64,000 nt of DNA, from assembly GCF_019429535.1 (NCBI RefSeq), contig NZ_JAHXZM010000001.1:248001-312000 (forward strand), in the 5' to 3' direction. The stretch comes from Sphingomonas citricola (GTDB lineage Bacteria > Pseudomonadota > Alphaproteobacteria > Sphingomonadales > Sphingomonadaceae). The translations under genes and the position numbers were made by a program. Position 1 is the stretch's first letter. Each line of letters opens with the position of its first letter. Below, piece after piece: positions 40,999 to 52,280 of the stretch. Below the pieces are notes generated by a model, which worked only from the letters and a program-made list of their open reading frames with translations, was not told where the DNA came from and made no database searches.

Positions 40999-41613
40999 AT
41001 GACGCCCACGGCGCAGATCGAACTGGTGATGGCAAACATCCGCCACGGCATGGTGGTGTATGATCGCCACGAGACGATCCAGCTGATCAACCCGAAGGTC
41101 AGTCAGATCTTCGGGTTCGATGAGAGGCTGATCACCGTCGGGTCGAGCCTGGTCGACTATCTACGCTGCGTGGGGGCGACCGTCGGGTGGTCGCACGAGC
41201 GAACCGCACTGGTGATCGAAAACCACAGGTTGTGGCGTCAGCAGGGCGTACGCAAACAGTTCGACCATCATTTCGACGACGGCAAGATATTCGAGGTGAC
41301 GTTCAGCCCGGCGGAGAATGACGCGTCAGTCCTGACCTTCGTTGACGTTACGCACGCGCGCGATTTGGAACGGGTGAGCGAGCGGCGCGCGCTGTTGACG
41401 ACGCAAGCGGGCACAATGCTCGAACGGGTGGCGAGCATCTCGGCGCATAACCGTATCGTCGCGCTCAACGCCAGCATCGAGGCGGCGCGCATGGGCGGTG
41501 AGGGGCGGAGCTTCGCGGTGGTAGCGGACGAAGTGCGTAATCTGTCGCATCAGATGTCGGACGTCCTGTCGGACATCCGGCGGATCATCGACGCGTCGCT
41601 CGCCGCGAGCTGA
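40999..41613 (+). CDS. Miniature soluble PAS-chemoreceptor-like protein
   Basis: 204 residues with no signal peptide or TM segment. An N-terminal PAS domain (about 1-120; GMVVYDRHETIQLINPKVSQIFGF then a FDDGKIFEVTF strand) joins only the tip of a methyl-accepting signalling hairpin (RIVALNASIEAARMGGEGRS, then FAVVADEVRNL). Normal receptors have long coiled-coil arms; these are almost absent. Upstream, TTGTCA near 40933 and a TAATGT about 30 bases on may be the promoter. Role unknown. Confidence 0.75.
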   Translation: MTPTAQIELVMANIRHGMVVYDRHETIQLINPKVSQIFGFDERLITVGSSLVDYLRCVGATVGWSHERTALVIENHRLWRQQGVRKQFDHHFDDGKIFEVTFSPAENDASVLTFVDVTHARDLERVSERRALLTTQAGTMLERVASISAHNRIVALNASIEAARMGGEGRSFAVVADEVRNLSHQMSDVLSDIRRIIDASLAAS

Positions 41614-41705
41614 CGAAGCGGCTGTCTGGTTTGATGTCGGCGCCGCGCGAGTGGGCCTGAATTGATCCGGGGCGGCGGCGCCGGGGTGGACGCCGCCGCG
41701 CGCGC

Positions 41706-42137
41706 TCACCGCCCCTTGGGCGGGCCGCTGGTGGCTTGTGCCTTGGCGGCGGCGCGGGCGGCGGCGGCTTCCTGACCGTCGACGCGGCCGTCGTGGTTGA
41801 GGTCGTATTTTCCGAACACGTTCGCCATCAGCGCCTGGGATTCGGCTTCGCTGACCTTGCCGTCCTTGTTGGTGTCGGCGCGCGCCATGAACAGCGCGGC
41901 GATCTTCTTTGCTTGAGCCGGATCAAGCTTCTTGCCGCCCGAGACCTTCATGTTGCTCATCCGCGCGAGCACTTCGGCCTGGCTGAGGAAGCCGTCGTGG
42001 TTGGTGTCGGAGGCGGCGAATTCGCCGTCGAGCTTGGTCTCCGCGCTCTTGCGCGTCTCCTGCGCGGCGGCGGGTGCTGCCTGCAACAGCGCGGACGCGG
42101 GGAGGGCAATGGCGGCGAGGAACAAAGCGCGGGTCAT
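41706..42137 (-). CDS. Exported EF-hand calcium-binding protein
   Basis: 143 residues. Signal peptide MTRALFLAAIALPASALLQ, then three EF-hand loops: DTNHDGFLSQAE, DTNKDGKVSEAE and DLNHDGRVDGQE, each with Asp/Asn ligands and a final Glu. An Ala/Lys-rich tail follows. The start at 42137 is preferred; ATG 42155 is six codons upstream. Likely periplasmic calcium binding. Confidence 0.85.
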   Translation of the reverse strand: MTRALFLAAIALPASALLQAAPAAAQETRKSAETKLDGEFAASDTNHDGFLSQAEVLARMSNMKVSGGKKLDPAQAKKIAALFMARADTNKDGKVSEAESQALMANVFGKYDLNHDGRVDGQEAAAARAAAKAQATSGPPKGR

Positions 42138-42345
42138 CGTGACAGGTCTTTCCATGAGGAAACGGGCGCCGTGTTGGCGCCCGTCGTTTGTACGGCAGAT
42201 GAACGCGCCCGCTTGCGGGGCGGGTTCGGCACGCGCGCGACGGACCTGCGCTGCACCCTCAACGGTTGCATGGTCGCGCGAGCGCGCATAGGGCGCGCGC
42301 GATCGTTTGCCCGCATCTGATTGCCCGCATTTAGGAGCATTACGC

Positions 42346-43563
<1,218 letters not shown>

Positions 43564-43657
43564 GCGGGGCCTGACCGGGGGGGTAGGCCCGGACGGGCTC
43601 ACCGGTCGCGGCACGGGGGCGAACGACGCGTTAACCTTGTCACGGTAATGCGGGGGC

Positions 43658-45343
43658 ATGACCGTTAGGGCTCACGGCTGGCGCGTCGACGCCGTGACGG
43701 CGATCGTTCTATCGACGGTGCTGTCGGCTGTTGGCGCGTGGCAGCATCGCCGCGACCTCGTCGACCTGCGACTGCCCGATGCCGACGACCTCATGCGCCT
43801 CCAACAGGTGCGCGACTGGTTGGCGGGGCAGCGATTTGCGGACCTCACGCAGCATCGGCTCGGGCCGGGTCCGGGGGTCGCCATGCATTGGACGCGACTT
43901 GCCGACCTGGGGCCGGCAGGATTGATCAAGTCGGCTTCACCGATCCTGGGGCGGCACATGGCGGAGGTGGTGGCCGTCACGATATGGCCGCCGCTGCTGC
44001 TCGCCGTTTCGCTGTTCCTGATCGCCCGGATCGCGCGAATGTTGCCCGGCGCCCCGCCTGGAACGGCGATGGTGGTCGCGGCGCTTGCATACCCGGCCTC
44101 CGGACTGTTTCTTCCCGGCCGGATCGACCATCACGCGCTTCAGATGGTGCTGATACTGGGAGCGGTGCTGGCACTGCTGTCGCGCGCGACCTTCGCGGCT
44201 GGCGCGGCGATCGGATTGGCCGCGGCGGGCAGCCTCACCGTGGGGATGGAAACGGTCCCGTTTTTCGGCGTGATCGGCGTCCTGATCGTCGTGGCGTGGA
44301 TCGCGGGCAGTGTGGGGGCGAGCGGACGGTTGCTCGGGGTCGGGATCGGCACGATCACCGGTTTGCTGGCGGCGCGCCTGGTCTTTGCACCGTTGGCATG
44401 GGATTTCCCGGCCTGCGACGGTTTCGACGCCGCAAGCTGGCGAGCGGCGCTGTTTCTCGCGGCAGCCACCTGCCTGTTGGCGGCCACCAAACCGGCCGGG
44501 ATCAAACCCCGCCTCGCGATCGCAGGCTTGATCGGCGCCGTAGCGCTGGCTGGCGCGCTGATCGTGTCGCCGACCTGTCGCTCCCCTTACGGAATGGTTG
44601 ATCCGTTGGTCGCGCGTTGGTGGCTGGCCGGGGTGGCGGAGGCGCAGCCGCTGCTCCAAGCGACCCCGGCCGTCATGCTCGGACAGGCAGGGTTATTGCT
44701 CGCAGGGATCGCGGCGGGTGCGTGGTGGACGATGCGCACGCCTGACCGGTCGCGGTGGGGTGCCGTGCTGGCGGTGCAGACGGCTGCGTTCGCGCTCGCG
44801 CTCGTGCAATTGCGAGGCACCTACGTCGGCGCGCTGCTCGCGGCTCCTGCGTTGGCGGCGATGATTTCCGTGGCACGAACACGGGGTGCGATACCGCTCG
44901 TCACGGCATGGCTCGCGTCCGCGGGCGTGCTGTATCCGCTCGCCGCGCGCGCCTTCGAACAGCCGGTGGTGAGCGATCCGCGGGCCTGCGACCGTGTTGC
45001 CGCGGTCGACGCGCTGGCCGCCCTGCCGCCGATGCGAGTGCTCGCACCCGTCGACCTCGGCGCCGCGATCATCGCGCGAACGCATCACGTGGCGATTGCG
45101 GGTCCATACCACCGTAACACGACTGGCAATCGTGCCGCGCTGCTGGCCTTTCTGGGGCCGGGTGCGCGCGTGGGCGACGTCGTGACGGGGGTTTCCGCCG
45201 ATGCAATCTTGTGGTGCGCGGGCACGCTCGGCGATCGACCTGCCCCACCGGGTTCGATCGGGGCAGGCGCGGTACCCCCGGGTTTTCACACCACGCCCGT
45301 GGCGGGCCATGGCTTGCTGTTATGGCCAAGCCGGGGCCGCTGA
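43658..45343 (+). CDS. Large multi-pass membrane protein, STT3/GT-C-like
   Basis: 561 residues with about a dozen hydrophobic segments. The first extracytoplasmic loop has LPDADDLMRLQQVRDWLAGQ, and GRIDHHALQMV follows; this acidic DxxD plus DHH arrangement is typical of GT-C glycosyltransferases such as oligosaccharyltransferases. A periplasmic C-terminal part holds paired Cys. The donor and acceptor are unknown. Its TGA overlaps the next ATG (TGATG, 45341-45345), so an operon of three is likely. Confidence 0.65.
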   Translation: MTVRAHGWRVDAVTAIVLSTVLSAVGAWQHRRDLVDLRLPDADDLMRLQQVRDWLAGQRFADLTQHRLGPGPGVAMHWTRLADLGPAGLIKSASPILGRHMAEVVAVTIWPPLLLAVSLFLIARIARMLPGAPPGTAMVVAALAYPASGLFLPGRIDHHALQMVLILGAVLALLSRATFAAGAAIGLAAAGSLTVGMETVPFFGVIGVLIVVAWIAGSVGASGRLLGVGIGTITGLLAARLVFAPLAWDFPACDGFDAASWRAALFLAAATCLLAATKPAGIKPRLAIAGLIGAVALAGALIVSPTCRSPYGMVDPLVARWWLAGVAEAQPLLQATPAVMLGQAGLLLAGIAAGAWWTMRTPDRSRWGAVLAVQTAAFALALVQLRGTYVGALLAAPALAAMISVARTRGAIPLVTAWLASAGVLYPLAARAFEQPVVSDPRACDRVAAVDALAALPPMRVLAPVDLGAAIIARTHHVAIAGPYHRNTTGNRAALLAFLGPGARVGDVVTGVSADAILWCAGTLGDRPAPPGSIGAGAVPPGFHTTPVAGHGLLLWPSRGR

Positions 45344-46902
45344 TGCGGCATTGGTGGCAGACCGGTCGTTTCGCGGTGGCGATGATGGTGCTGGCGACGG
45401 TGCCGCTGTGGTGGCCGACCGTGCCGCCGCTGGTGGATCTGCCGGGCCATATCGGTCGATACAGCGTGCAGATCGACAACGGCGCGCACCCCTGGCTCGC
45501 GCAATGGTATCGCTTCCGCTGGCTGCTGGTCGGCAATCTGGGCGTCGATTTGCTGGTGCAGGCGCTCGGCCCGATCGTCGGGCTGGAATCTGCCGTGAAG
45601 CTGATCGTGATGACGATCCCGGCGCTGACTGTCGGTGCGATGCTCTGGATCGCGCGCGAAGCGCACGGCGAGGTGCCGGCGTCTGCATTGTTCGCGCTGC
45701 CGCTGTCCTATGCCTACCCGTTTCAGTTCGGGTTCGTGAATTACGCCTTGTCCGTCGCGCTCGCGTTGCTGGCCTGCGCATTGTGGCTCAGGTGGGACAC
45801 GCCGCATCGGCGGATCGTCCGTGCGATCGTCTTCGTCCCGATCGGTGTGCTCGTGTGGCTCGCGCATGTGTTCGGATGGGGCATTCTCGGGCTCGTGGCG
45901 TTCTCTTTCCAGTTCGCGCGCCGCAGTGACCCGGCAGACCGCGGACCGGGCGCTGCATGGTACCGCGCTGCGGCGGGCGCGGCGGTCGACTGCCTTCCGT
46001 TGGCGTTTCCGATCATCCTCATGATCATCTGGCGCCGCGGGCAAGGGGAGGGGGGCGATACCGGGGACTGGTTCGACCTGCCCGCGAAGATCGGTTGGAT
46101 CACCATGATCCTGCGCGACCGCTGGCAAGCCTGGGATATCGCGGGCGCGATCGTTCTGCTCCTGTTGCCGTACGCCGCGATGCGTCGTTCGTGGTCGGGA
46201 TCGTCGTGGGCGCTGCTGGCTGCTGCTGCCCTACTCGGCGCGGCATTCGTGTTGTTGCCGCGCATCCTGTTCGGTTCCGCCTACGCCGACATGCGGCTCG
46301 CGCCCATCGTCGTCATATTCGCGATCCTGGCACTAAAGCCGCGGGCGCGAGGAGCGGGGGGCGTCGCGGCGGCGGCGCTGGTCTTCGTGGTCCTGCGCTT
46401 CGCGGGGAACGCGACGAGTTTCTGGCTCTACGACCAAAGCCACGAGCGGGAGCTCGAAGCGCTTCGACACGTCCCGGTCGGCGCGCGCCTGGTAAGTTTC
46501 GTCGGTGCGGAATGCCGTCCGTCGTGGGATACCGGCCGGATCGAGCATTTGCCGGCGATGGCGTTGGTCCGGCGTCACGCATTTTCGAACGACCAATGGT
46601 TGTTGGCCGGGTCTCAGTTGCTGACCGTCAACTATCCGGCCGTCATGTACCGCCACGATCCATCGCAAATAGTGACGGCGACGCGGTGCAGTAACGAGCC
46701 GGACTGGCGAACGATCGACGACAGCTTGCGTGATTTGCCACGCCGAAGCTTCGATTACGTGTGGCTGATCAGGCCGCCTCGTTTCGACCCTGCACGGGCA
46801 GCGGGTCTGACACCGCTTTGGCGCGCGGGCGACAGCGTCCTTTATCGGATCGATCGCGATTCCGCCTCTGCCCCCTTGCCGCTGGGGCGCTCCCCCCCGT
46901 AA
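45343..46902 (+). CDS. Multi-pass membrane protein, paralogue 1
   Basis: 519 residues, about ten hydrophobic segments and a soluble C-terminal domain. Key blocks are PPLVDLPGHIGRYSVQI (acidic first loop), YPFQFGFVNYALSV, FGSAYADMRLAPI, SFVGAECRPSW and LIRPPRFDP. It resembles membrane glycosyltransferase-type proteins, but no family is certain. It shares every block with the following gene. ATG 45343 overlaps the upstream stop; ATG 45322 is also in frame. Confidence 0.65.
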   Translation: MRHWWQTGRFAVAMMVLATVPLWWPTVPPLVDLPGHIGRYSVQIDNGAHPWLAQWYRFRWLLVGNLGVDLLVQALGPIVGLESAVKLIVMTIPALTVGAMLWIAREAHGEVPASALFALPLSYAYPFQFGFVNYALSVALALLACALWLRWDTPHRRIVRAIVFVPIGVLVWLAHVFGWGILGLVAFSFQFARRSDPADRGPGAAWYRAAAGAAVDCLPLAFPIILMIIWRRGQGEGGDTGDWFDLPAKIGWITMILRDRWQAWDIAGAIVLLLLPYAAMRRSWSGSSWALLAAAALLGAAFVLLPRILFGSAYADMRLAPIVVIFAILALKPRARGAGGVAAAALVFVVLRFAGNATSFWLYDQSHERELEALRHVPVGARLVSFVGAECRPSWDTGRIEHLPAMALVRRHAFSNDQWLLAGSQLLTVNYPAVMYRHDPSQIVTATRCSNEPDWRTIDDSLRDLPRRSFDYVWLIRPPRFDPARAAGLTPLWRAGDSVLYRIDRDSASAPLPLGRSPP

Positions 46903-46912
46903 GGCGGGAGGC

Positions 46913-48571
46913 ATGGGTGCGGGGGCGCGGCAGTGGTGGCAGACGCGGTGGTTCGTCGTTCTGGCGGCGTTGATCGCGTGCGTGCCGTTGATCTGGCCCG
47001 ACATTCCGCCGATCGTCGACCTGCCCGGGCACATGGGGCGCTACCGCGTCCAGCTCGATCGCGGCGCGCATGCGTGGCTGACCGACTGGTACACGTTCAA
47101 ATGGTCGCTGATCGGTAACCTGGGCGTCGACCTGCTGATCGAGCCGCTGGCGCCGGTCATCGGGCTGGAGCCCGCGGTCAAGCTGATCGTGATGGCGATC
47201 CCCGCGCTGACGGTCGCGGGGTTCCTGTGGATCGCGCGCGAGGTGCAGGGGCGGATCCCCGCGACCGCGCTGTTCGCGCTGCCGCTCGCCTACGGATACC
47301 CGTTCCAGTTCGGCTTCGTGAATTTCGCACTGTCGATGGGGTTGGCGCTGTGCCTGTTCGCGCTGTGGCTGCGGATGGCGCGGCTGGGGCGGTTGCGACT
47401 GCGCGCCGCCGTCTTCGTGCCGCTGTCGTGCCTGTTGTGGGTATGCCACACGTTCGGCTGGGGCGTGCTGGGGGTGCTCGCCTTCTCCGCCGAGATGATC
47501 CGCCAGCACGACCTGAGGAAGGACCGCCAGTCGGGGCATTGGGTGGCGAGCTGGTTCCGCGCTGGTCTCGGCTGCGTGCCGCTCGCGCTGCCGATGGTGC
47601 TGATGGTCGCGTGGCGATCGGGCGCGGACGTCACCGGGCAGACCGCGGACTTCTTCTACTGGCGCACCAAGATCATGTGGGTGCTGATGGCGTTGCGCGA
47701 CCGCTGGCTGTGGTTCGACGTCGCGAGCGTGGCGGTGATCTACCTGGTGCTCTTCAAGGCGCTGCGCGATCCCCGCATCACCTACTCGCGCCACCTGGGG
47801 CTGTCGGCGCTGTTCATGCTGGCGGTGTTCATCGTGCTGCCGCGGATCGTGTTTGGATCGGCCTATGCCGATATGCGGCTGGCGCCGTTCATGCTAGCGA
47901 TCGCGGTGATCGCGATCCGCCCCAAGCCCGGGCAGTCGTTTCGTCACGCGAGCGTGCTGGCGGCGATCGGGCTCGCGTTCTTCCTGGTGCGGATCGCAGG
48001 CACGACGGTGAGCTTCGCGATGTTCGACCGCGATTACGACGAGGAGCTGGTCGCGCTCGACCATGTACCGGTCGGGGCGCGGTTGCTGTCGTTCGTCGGG
48101 CACAATTGCCACAACGACTGGCGGATGAGCCGGCTGGAGCATCTGCCCGCGCTCGCGCTCGAGCGGCGGCTCGCGTACACCGACGACCAATGGTCGATGG
48201 CGGGCGGCCAGTTGATGACGGTCAATTACGGCGCGGCGGGCGCTTATTCGCACGACCCGACGCAGATCGTGACGCCGGTGCGCTGCCGCGGCGAATGGTG
48301 GCGTCCGATCAACTTCGCGATCGGACGGCTGCCGCGGGATGCGTTCGACTATGTCTGGCTGATCCGCCCGCCCACGTGGAACCCGCGCTTCGCACCCGGG
48401 CTGGTGCCGGTGTGGCGATCGCCGACGAGCGCGTCGGTGTTGTTCCGCATCGATCACGCGGTGCCCGCGCCGATCGCGACCGACGAGGAGCTGGGCATCC
48501 CGCACTATGTCGTCGAGTTCATGCGGCGGCGGCGCGAGCGGTTGATCGCGAGCGGCGCGATCGGGAAATAG
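46913..48571 (+). CDS. Multi-pass membrane protein, paralogue 2
   Basis: 552 residues, a tandem paralogue of the gene just upstream (10-base gap, GGGAGG before the ATG). Matching blocks: PPIVDLPGHMGRYRVQL, YPFQFGFVNFALSM, FGSAYADMRLAPF, SFVGHNCHNDW, LIRPPTWNP. It has an extra basic C-terminal tail (EFMRRRRERLIASG). GC is higher than in paralogue 1. Function unknown; probably acts with the STT3-like protein at the inner membrane. Confidence 0.65.
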   Translation: MGAGARQWWQTRWFVVLAALIACVPLIWPDIPPIVDLPGHMGRYRVQLDRGAHAWLTDWYTFKWSLIGNLGVDLLIEPLAPVIGLEPAVKLIVMAIPALTVAGFLWIAREVQGRIPATALFALPLAYGYPFQFGFVNFALSMGLALCLFALWLRMARLGRLRLRAAVFVPLSCLLWVCHTFGWGVLGVLAFSAEMIRQHDLRKDRQSGHWVASWFRAGLGCVPLALPMVLMVAWRSGADVTGQTADFFYWRTKIMWVLMALRDRWLWFDVASVAVIYLVLFKALRDPRITYSRHLGLSALFMLAVFIVLPRIVFGSAYADMRLAPFMLAIAVIAIRPKPGQSFRHASVLAAIGLAFFLVRIAGTTVSFAMFDRDYDEELVALDHVPVGARLLSFVGHNCHNDWRMSRLEHLPALALERRLAYTDDQWSMAGGQLMTVNYGAAGAYSHDPTQIVTPVRCRGEWWRPINFAIGRLPRDAFDYVWLIRPPTWNPRFAPGLVPVWRSPTSASVLFRIDHAVPAPIATDEELGIPHYVVEFMRRRRERLIASGAIGK

Positions 48572-48595
48572 CCGCGCGGTTGCGGCGCGGGGTGA

Positions 48596-49726
<1,131 letters not shown>

Positions 49727-49810
49727 TGCGCGCCAAGATAGGGGCGGGCCGGGTTGAGGGAAAGGTGGCGGAGCGGCGACGCGCTGCCGGACCGGGTCAC
49801 GACGTGAAAA

Positions 49811-49838
49811 GGGGCGACCGCTCGCGCGCGGCCGCCCC
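49811..49838 (-). terminator. Rho-independent terminator of the RidA gene
   Basis: On the minus strand GGGGCGGCCGC pairs with GCGGTCGCCCC (one G-U), an 11-bp stem, followed by TTTTC. It lies 31 bases downstream of the ridA stop. Confidence 0.75.
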
Positions 49839-49868
49839 CTCCTGTTTCCGTTGCTCAACCCTGGCGGA

Positions 49869-50339
49869 TCAGAGCGAGCGTTCGATCTCGACGATGGCGT
49901 CGACCTCGACCGCGGCGCCGAGCGGCAGGACCGCGACGCCGACCGCGGAGCGGGCGTGCTTGCCCGCGTCACCGAACAGCGCGGTCATCAGGTCGGACGC
50001 GCCGTTCGCAACCTTGGGCTGGTCGGTGAACTCGGGGGTCGAGTTGACGAACACGCCGAGCTTCACGATCCGCTTGACGTGTTGGAGGTTGCCGAGGTGC
50101 TGGCGGACCTGCGCGACGAGCATCAGGCCGCAGGCGCGTGCCGCCTCCTGACCCGCCTCGAGGCTGACGTCGTCGCCGAGCCGGCCGGTGATGATCTGCC
50201 CGTCCTTGAACGGCAGCTGGCCCGAGATGTGGAGCAGCCCGCCGGCCTCCACGACGGGCGTGTAGGAGGCGACGGGGGCGGCGGCCTGGGGCAGTTCGAG
50301 CCCGAGGTCGGCGAGTTTGCGGTCGATCTGATCGGTCAT
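49869..50339 (-). CDS. RidA family protein
   Basis: 156 residues, the longer RidA subgroup. RidA proteins hydrolyse reactive enamine/imine intermediates made by PLP enzymes. Visible: GGLLHISGQLPFKDG, KLGVFVNSTPEFTDQPKVANGAS in two parts, HARSAVGVAVLPLGAAVEVDAI; the conserved Arg (HARS) is kept. It lies 32 bases downstream of the HAD gene on the same strand. Confidence 0.9.
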   Translation of the reverse strand: MTDQIDRKLADLGLELPQAAAPVASYTPVVEAGGLLHISGQLPFKDGQIITGRLGDDVSLEAGQEAARACGLMLVAQVRQHLGNLQHVKRIVKLGVFVNSTPEFTDQPKVANGASDLMTALFGDAGKHARSAVGVAVLPLGAAVEVDAIVEIERSL

Positions 50340-50371
50340 GGGCTGCGGATTGGGCGCGGTGACCCGAGAGG

Positions 50372-51019
50372 TCAAGAGGTGGCGAGCGCCTCGACTGGCG
50401 GGGCAGGCTCGGCGGCGGCGAAGCGCGCCTCGATCCACGCCTGACCCTCCTGCCAATCGTCGATGCGCGCGTGCGCGGCGGGCGCGGGGGCGATGCCGGC
50501 GGCGAGTTGCGGTTCGGACACCATGTGAAGGCGCCAGACTTCGGGGGCGTGCTCGGCGACCGACTGGTGGTGGACGGGCAGGTCGTCGACGAACACCGCG
50601 ACTGAGGGCGCGTATTCGGCGACGAGCGCGGCGACGGGCGCGCCCTTGCCGCCCTGATTGCAGACGACGCGGTGCTCGATGCCGAAGGCGGCGAGCTGTT
50701 CGACGCGGTGCGTCTGGCACTGGTCCTGCAGATTGGTGAGGATGACGACGTCGGCCTGTTGGGCAATCGCCGCGATCGCCTCGCGCGCGTGGGGGACGAT
50801 CGTCTGGCGGTGCATCTGATCGGGGAAGAAGCCGTGAAGGAAGCCGAACATCTCCTCCTGCGTGAGCGGTTCGCCCGAGCGACGGCGCATGTTCTTCGCG
50901 AGCTCCCACGAGCCGAAGGAGAAGTCGACGTCGTGTGCCTCGTCCAGCCAGTCGGCGAAATGGCGGACCATGTGGACGAGAACCTCGTCGCAATCGGTGA
51001 TGAGGAGGGGACGGGTCAT
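50372..51019 (-). CDS. HAD family hydrolase
   Basis: 215 residues. The nucleophile motif is LLITDCDEVLVHM (first Asp of the DxD), the second motif is VVILTNLQDQ, and the acidic motif is VFVDDLPVHH. Probably a cytosolic phosphatase; substrate unknown. Its ATG overlaps the DUF3572 stop by 4 bases (51016-51019), so DUF3572 - HAD - RidA form an operon. Confidence 0.85.
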   Translation of the reverse strand: MTRPLLITDCDEVLVHMVRHFADWLDEAHDVDFSFGSWELAKNMRRRSGEPLTQEEMFGFLHGFFPDQMHRQTIVPHAREAIAAIAQQADVVILTNLQDQCQTHRVEQLAAFGIEHRVVCNQGGKGAPVAALVAEYAPSVAVFVDDLPVHHQSVAEHAPEVWRLHMVSEPQLAAGIAPAPAAHARIDDWQEGQAWIEARFAAAEPAPPVEALATS

Positions 51020-51306
51020 GAATGCTCCAGCGTCGCGCGCGCGGCGACCAATGCCTCGGGGCGGACATCGAGTTCGTGCGCGCAGGCGATCAGATCGGGT
51101 TCGTAACTCTCGAGATAGGTGAGCACCGCGGCGAGCACCGCGGGCTCGCCCAGCCGCTCGCGCAGGTCGCCGGGAGCGAGGCCCGTCAGCGTCAGCAGCC
51201 GCCCGGCGCGATCGTCGTCCGACAAAACCCATGCGAGCGCGGAGAGCGCGAGCGCGGCGGCGGCGTCGGGATGGGCCGCGTTCCTATTTGTCAGCGGCTC
51301 ACGCAT
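51016..51306 (-). CDS. DUF3572 family protein
   Basis: 96 residues, helical. Blocks AALALSALAWVLSDD, RLLTLTGLAPGDLRERL and AVLTYLESYEPDLIAC match the alphaproteobacterial DUF3572 family, often encoded next to divK, as here (divergent, 22 bases). Function unknown. Confidence 0.85.
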   Translation of the reverse strand: MREPLTNRNAAHPDAAAALALSALAWVLSDDDRAGRLLTLTGLAPGDLRERLGEPAVLAAVLTYLESYEPDLIACAHELDVRPEALVAARATLEHS

Positions 51307-51328
51307 TGCCTATCTCTCAGGAGGTACG

Positions 51329-51709
51329 ATGGGGGTGAATGATCGCGTGGCAAAAAGGGTGCTCGTTGTCGAGGACAACGAACTGAACCTGAAGCTGTTC
51401 TGCGACCTCTTGCGCGCGCATGACTTCGCCGCCGAGGCGGTGCGCGACGGGCGCGAGGCGGTGGCGCGCGCGCGCGAGGTGATGCCCGACCTGATCATCA
51501 TGGACATACAGATGCCGCACGTGACGGGGTACGAGCTGATCCTGGAATTGAAGGCGGACGAGGCGCTGCGCCACATACCGGTGATGGCGGTGACCGCTTA
51601 TTCGGGGCGCGACGACGAGGAGCGCATCCGCGCGGCGGGGGCGGACGCCTATGTGTCGAAACCGATCAGCCTCGCGCGGTTCATGCAGGCGGTGGGGGCG
51701 TTGGTTTAG
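51329..51709 (+). CDS. divK: DivK-type single-domain response regulator
   Basis: 126-residue receiver with no output domain. Acidic pair E15/D16 (VVEDNELN), phosphoacceptor D59 (IIMDIQMPHVTG), Thr in AVTAYSG and Lys in YVSKPISL. In Caulobacter, DivK controls cell-cycle kinase switching. CAGGAGG precedes ATG 51329. The DUF3572 neighbour supports the DivK identity. A double REP-like element follows. Confidence 0.9.
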   Translation: MGVNDRVAKRVLVVEDNELNLKLFCDLLRAHDFAAEAVRDGREAVARAREVMPDLIIMDIQMPHVTGYELILELKADEALRHIPVMAVTAYSGRDDEERIRAAGADAYVSKPISLARFMQAVGALV

Positions 51710-51718
51710 GGCAGGGAA

Positions 51719-51744
51719 GCCCTCTCCAAAGCGGGGAGAGGGGG
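51719..51744. repeat. REP-like partial element next to copy C
   Basis: CCCTCTCC (51720-51727), loop AAAGC, GGGGAGAGGG (51733-51742). A variant half of the same family, placed just after divK and 30 bases before the full copy. Confidence 0.65.
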
Positions 51745-51775
51745 TGATCCAGGCGTTGCACTCTGCGAGGCACAT

Positions 51776-51817
51776 GCCCCTCACCCAACCCTCTCCCCGG
51801 AGGGGAGAGGGCTTTTT
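51776..51817 (-). repeat. REP-like element (copy C) with terminator
   Basis: CCCTCTCCCC (51789-51798), GGA, GGGGAGAGGG (51802-51811), then CTTTTT. Preceded by GCCCCTCACCCAA, the same flank as copy A in reverse complement. Can terminate divK transcription. Confidence 0.8.
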
Positions 51818-51830
51818 CACGCACACGGCA

Positions 51831-51862
51831 AAAACCGCGGTGAATCGCTCCACCGCGGTTTT
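51831..51862. terminator. Bidirectional terminator between divK and rpmG
   Basis: AAAACCGCGGTG (51831-51842) pairs perfectly with CACCGCGGTTTT (51851-51862) around an 8-base loop. U-tracts arise on both strands, so it serves rpmG on the minus strand and any read-through from divK. Confidence 0.85.
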
Positions 51863-51909
51863 CGAAACCCGAACGCAATCGACCGGCGGCGCGGGGCCGC
51901 CCGTTGCGA

Positions 51910-52077
51910 TTACTTGATCTTCGCTTCCTTGAAGTCGACGTGCTTGCGCACGACGGGGTCGTACTTGCGGAAGGTCAGCTTCTCGGTCTGGGTACGCGGA
52001 TTCTTCTTGGTCACGTAGAAGAACCCGGTGTCGGCCGAGCTGACGAGCTTGATCTTGACGGTGGTCGGCTTTGCCAT
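51910..52077 (-). CDS. rpmG: 50S ribosomal protein bL33
   Basis: 55 residues, normal size: [48 protein letters not shown]. This is the Cys-free (zinc-independent) form typical of proteobacteria. A strong terminator lies 48 bases downstream. Confidence 0.97.
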   Translation of the reverse strand: MAKPTTVKIKLVSSADTGFFYVTKKNPRTQTEKLTFRKYDPVVRKHVDFKEAKIK

Positions 52078-52156
52078 GACCGTATCCTGTGCGCGAATAG
52101 AAAACAAAAAGCGGCGAGGCGTGCCCGCTGGGCTGCCTTGCCGCGTCTGGTGAGGG

Positions 52157-52185
52157 CGAATGACGGATTCGTGACCCCAAGTCAA
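52157..52185 (-). promoter_or_regulatory. Possible rpmG promoter
   Basis: On the minus strand TTGACT (52185-52180) is followed, after 17 bases, by CATTCG (52162-52157). The -35 is close to ideal and the -10 is weak. It sits about 80 bases before the rpmG start. Confidence 0.35.
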
Positions 52186-52280
52186 GGCGCCTGCGCCACC
52201 TTGCATCGCACCGCGCGCATTTAGCCGCGTGTTAACCGTGCGACGCGCATGATGCACGCCAGCGACAGGAGAGGCCGGGC

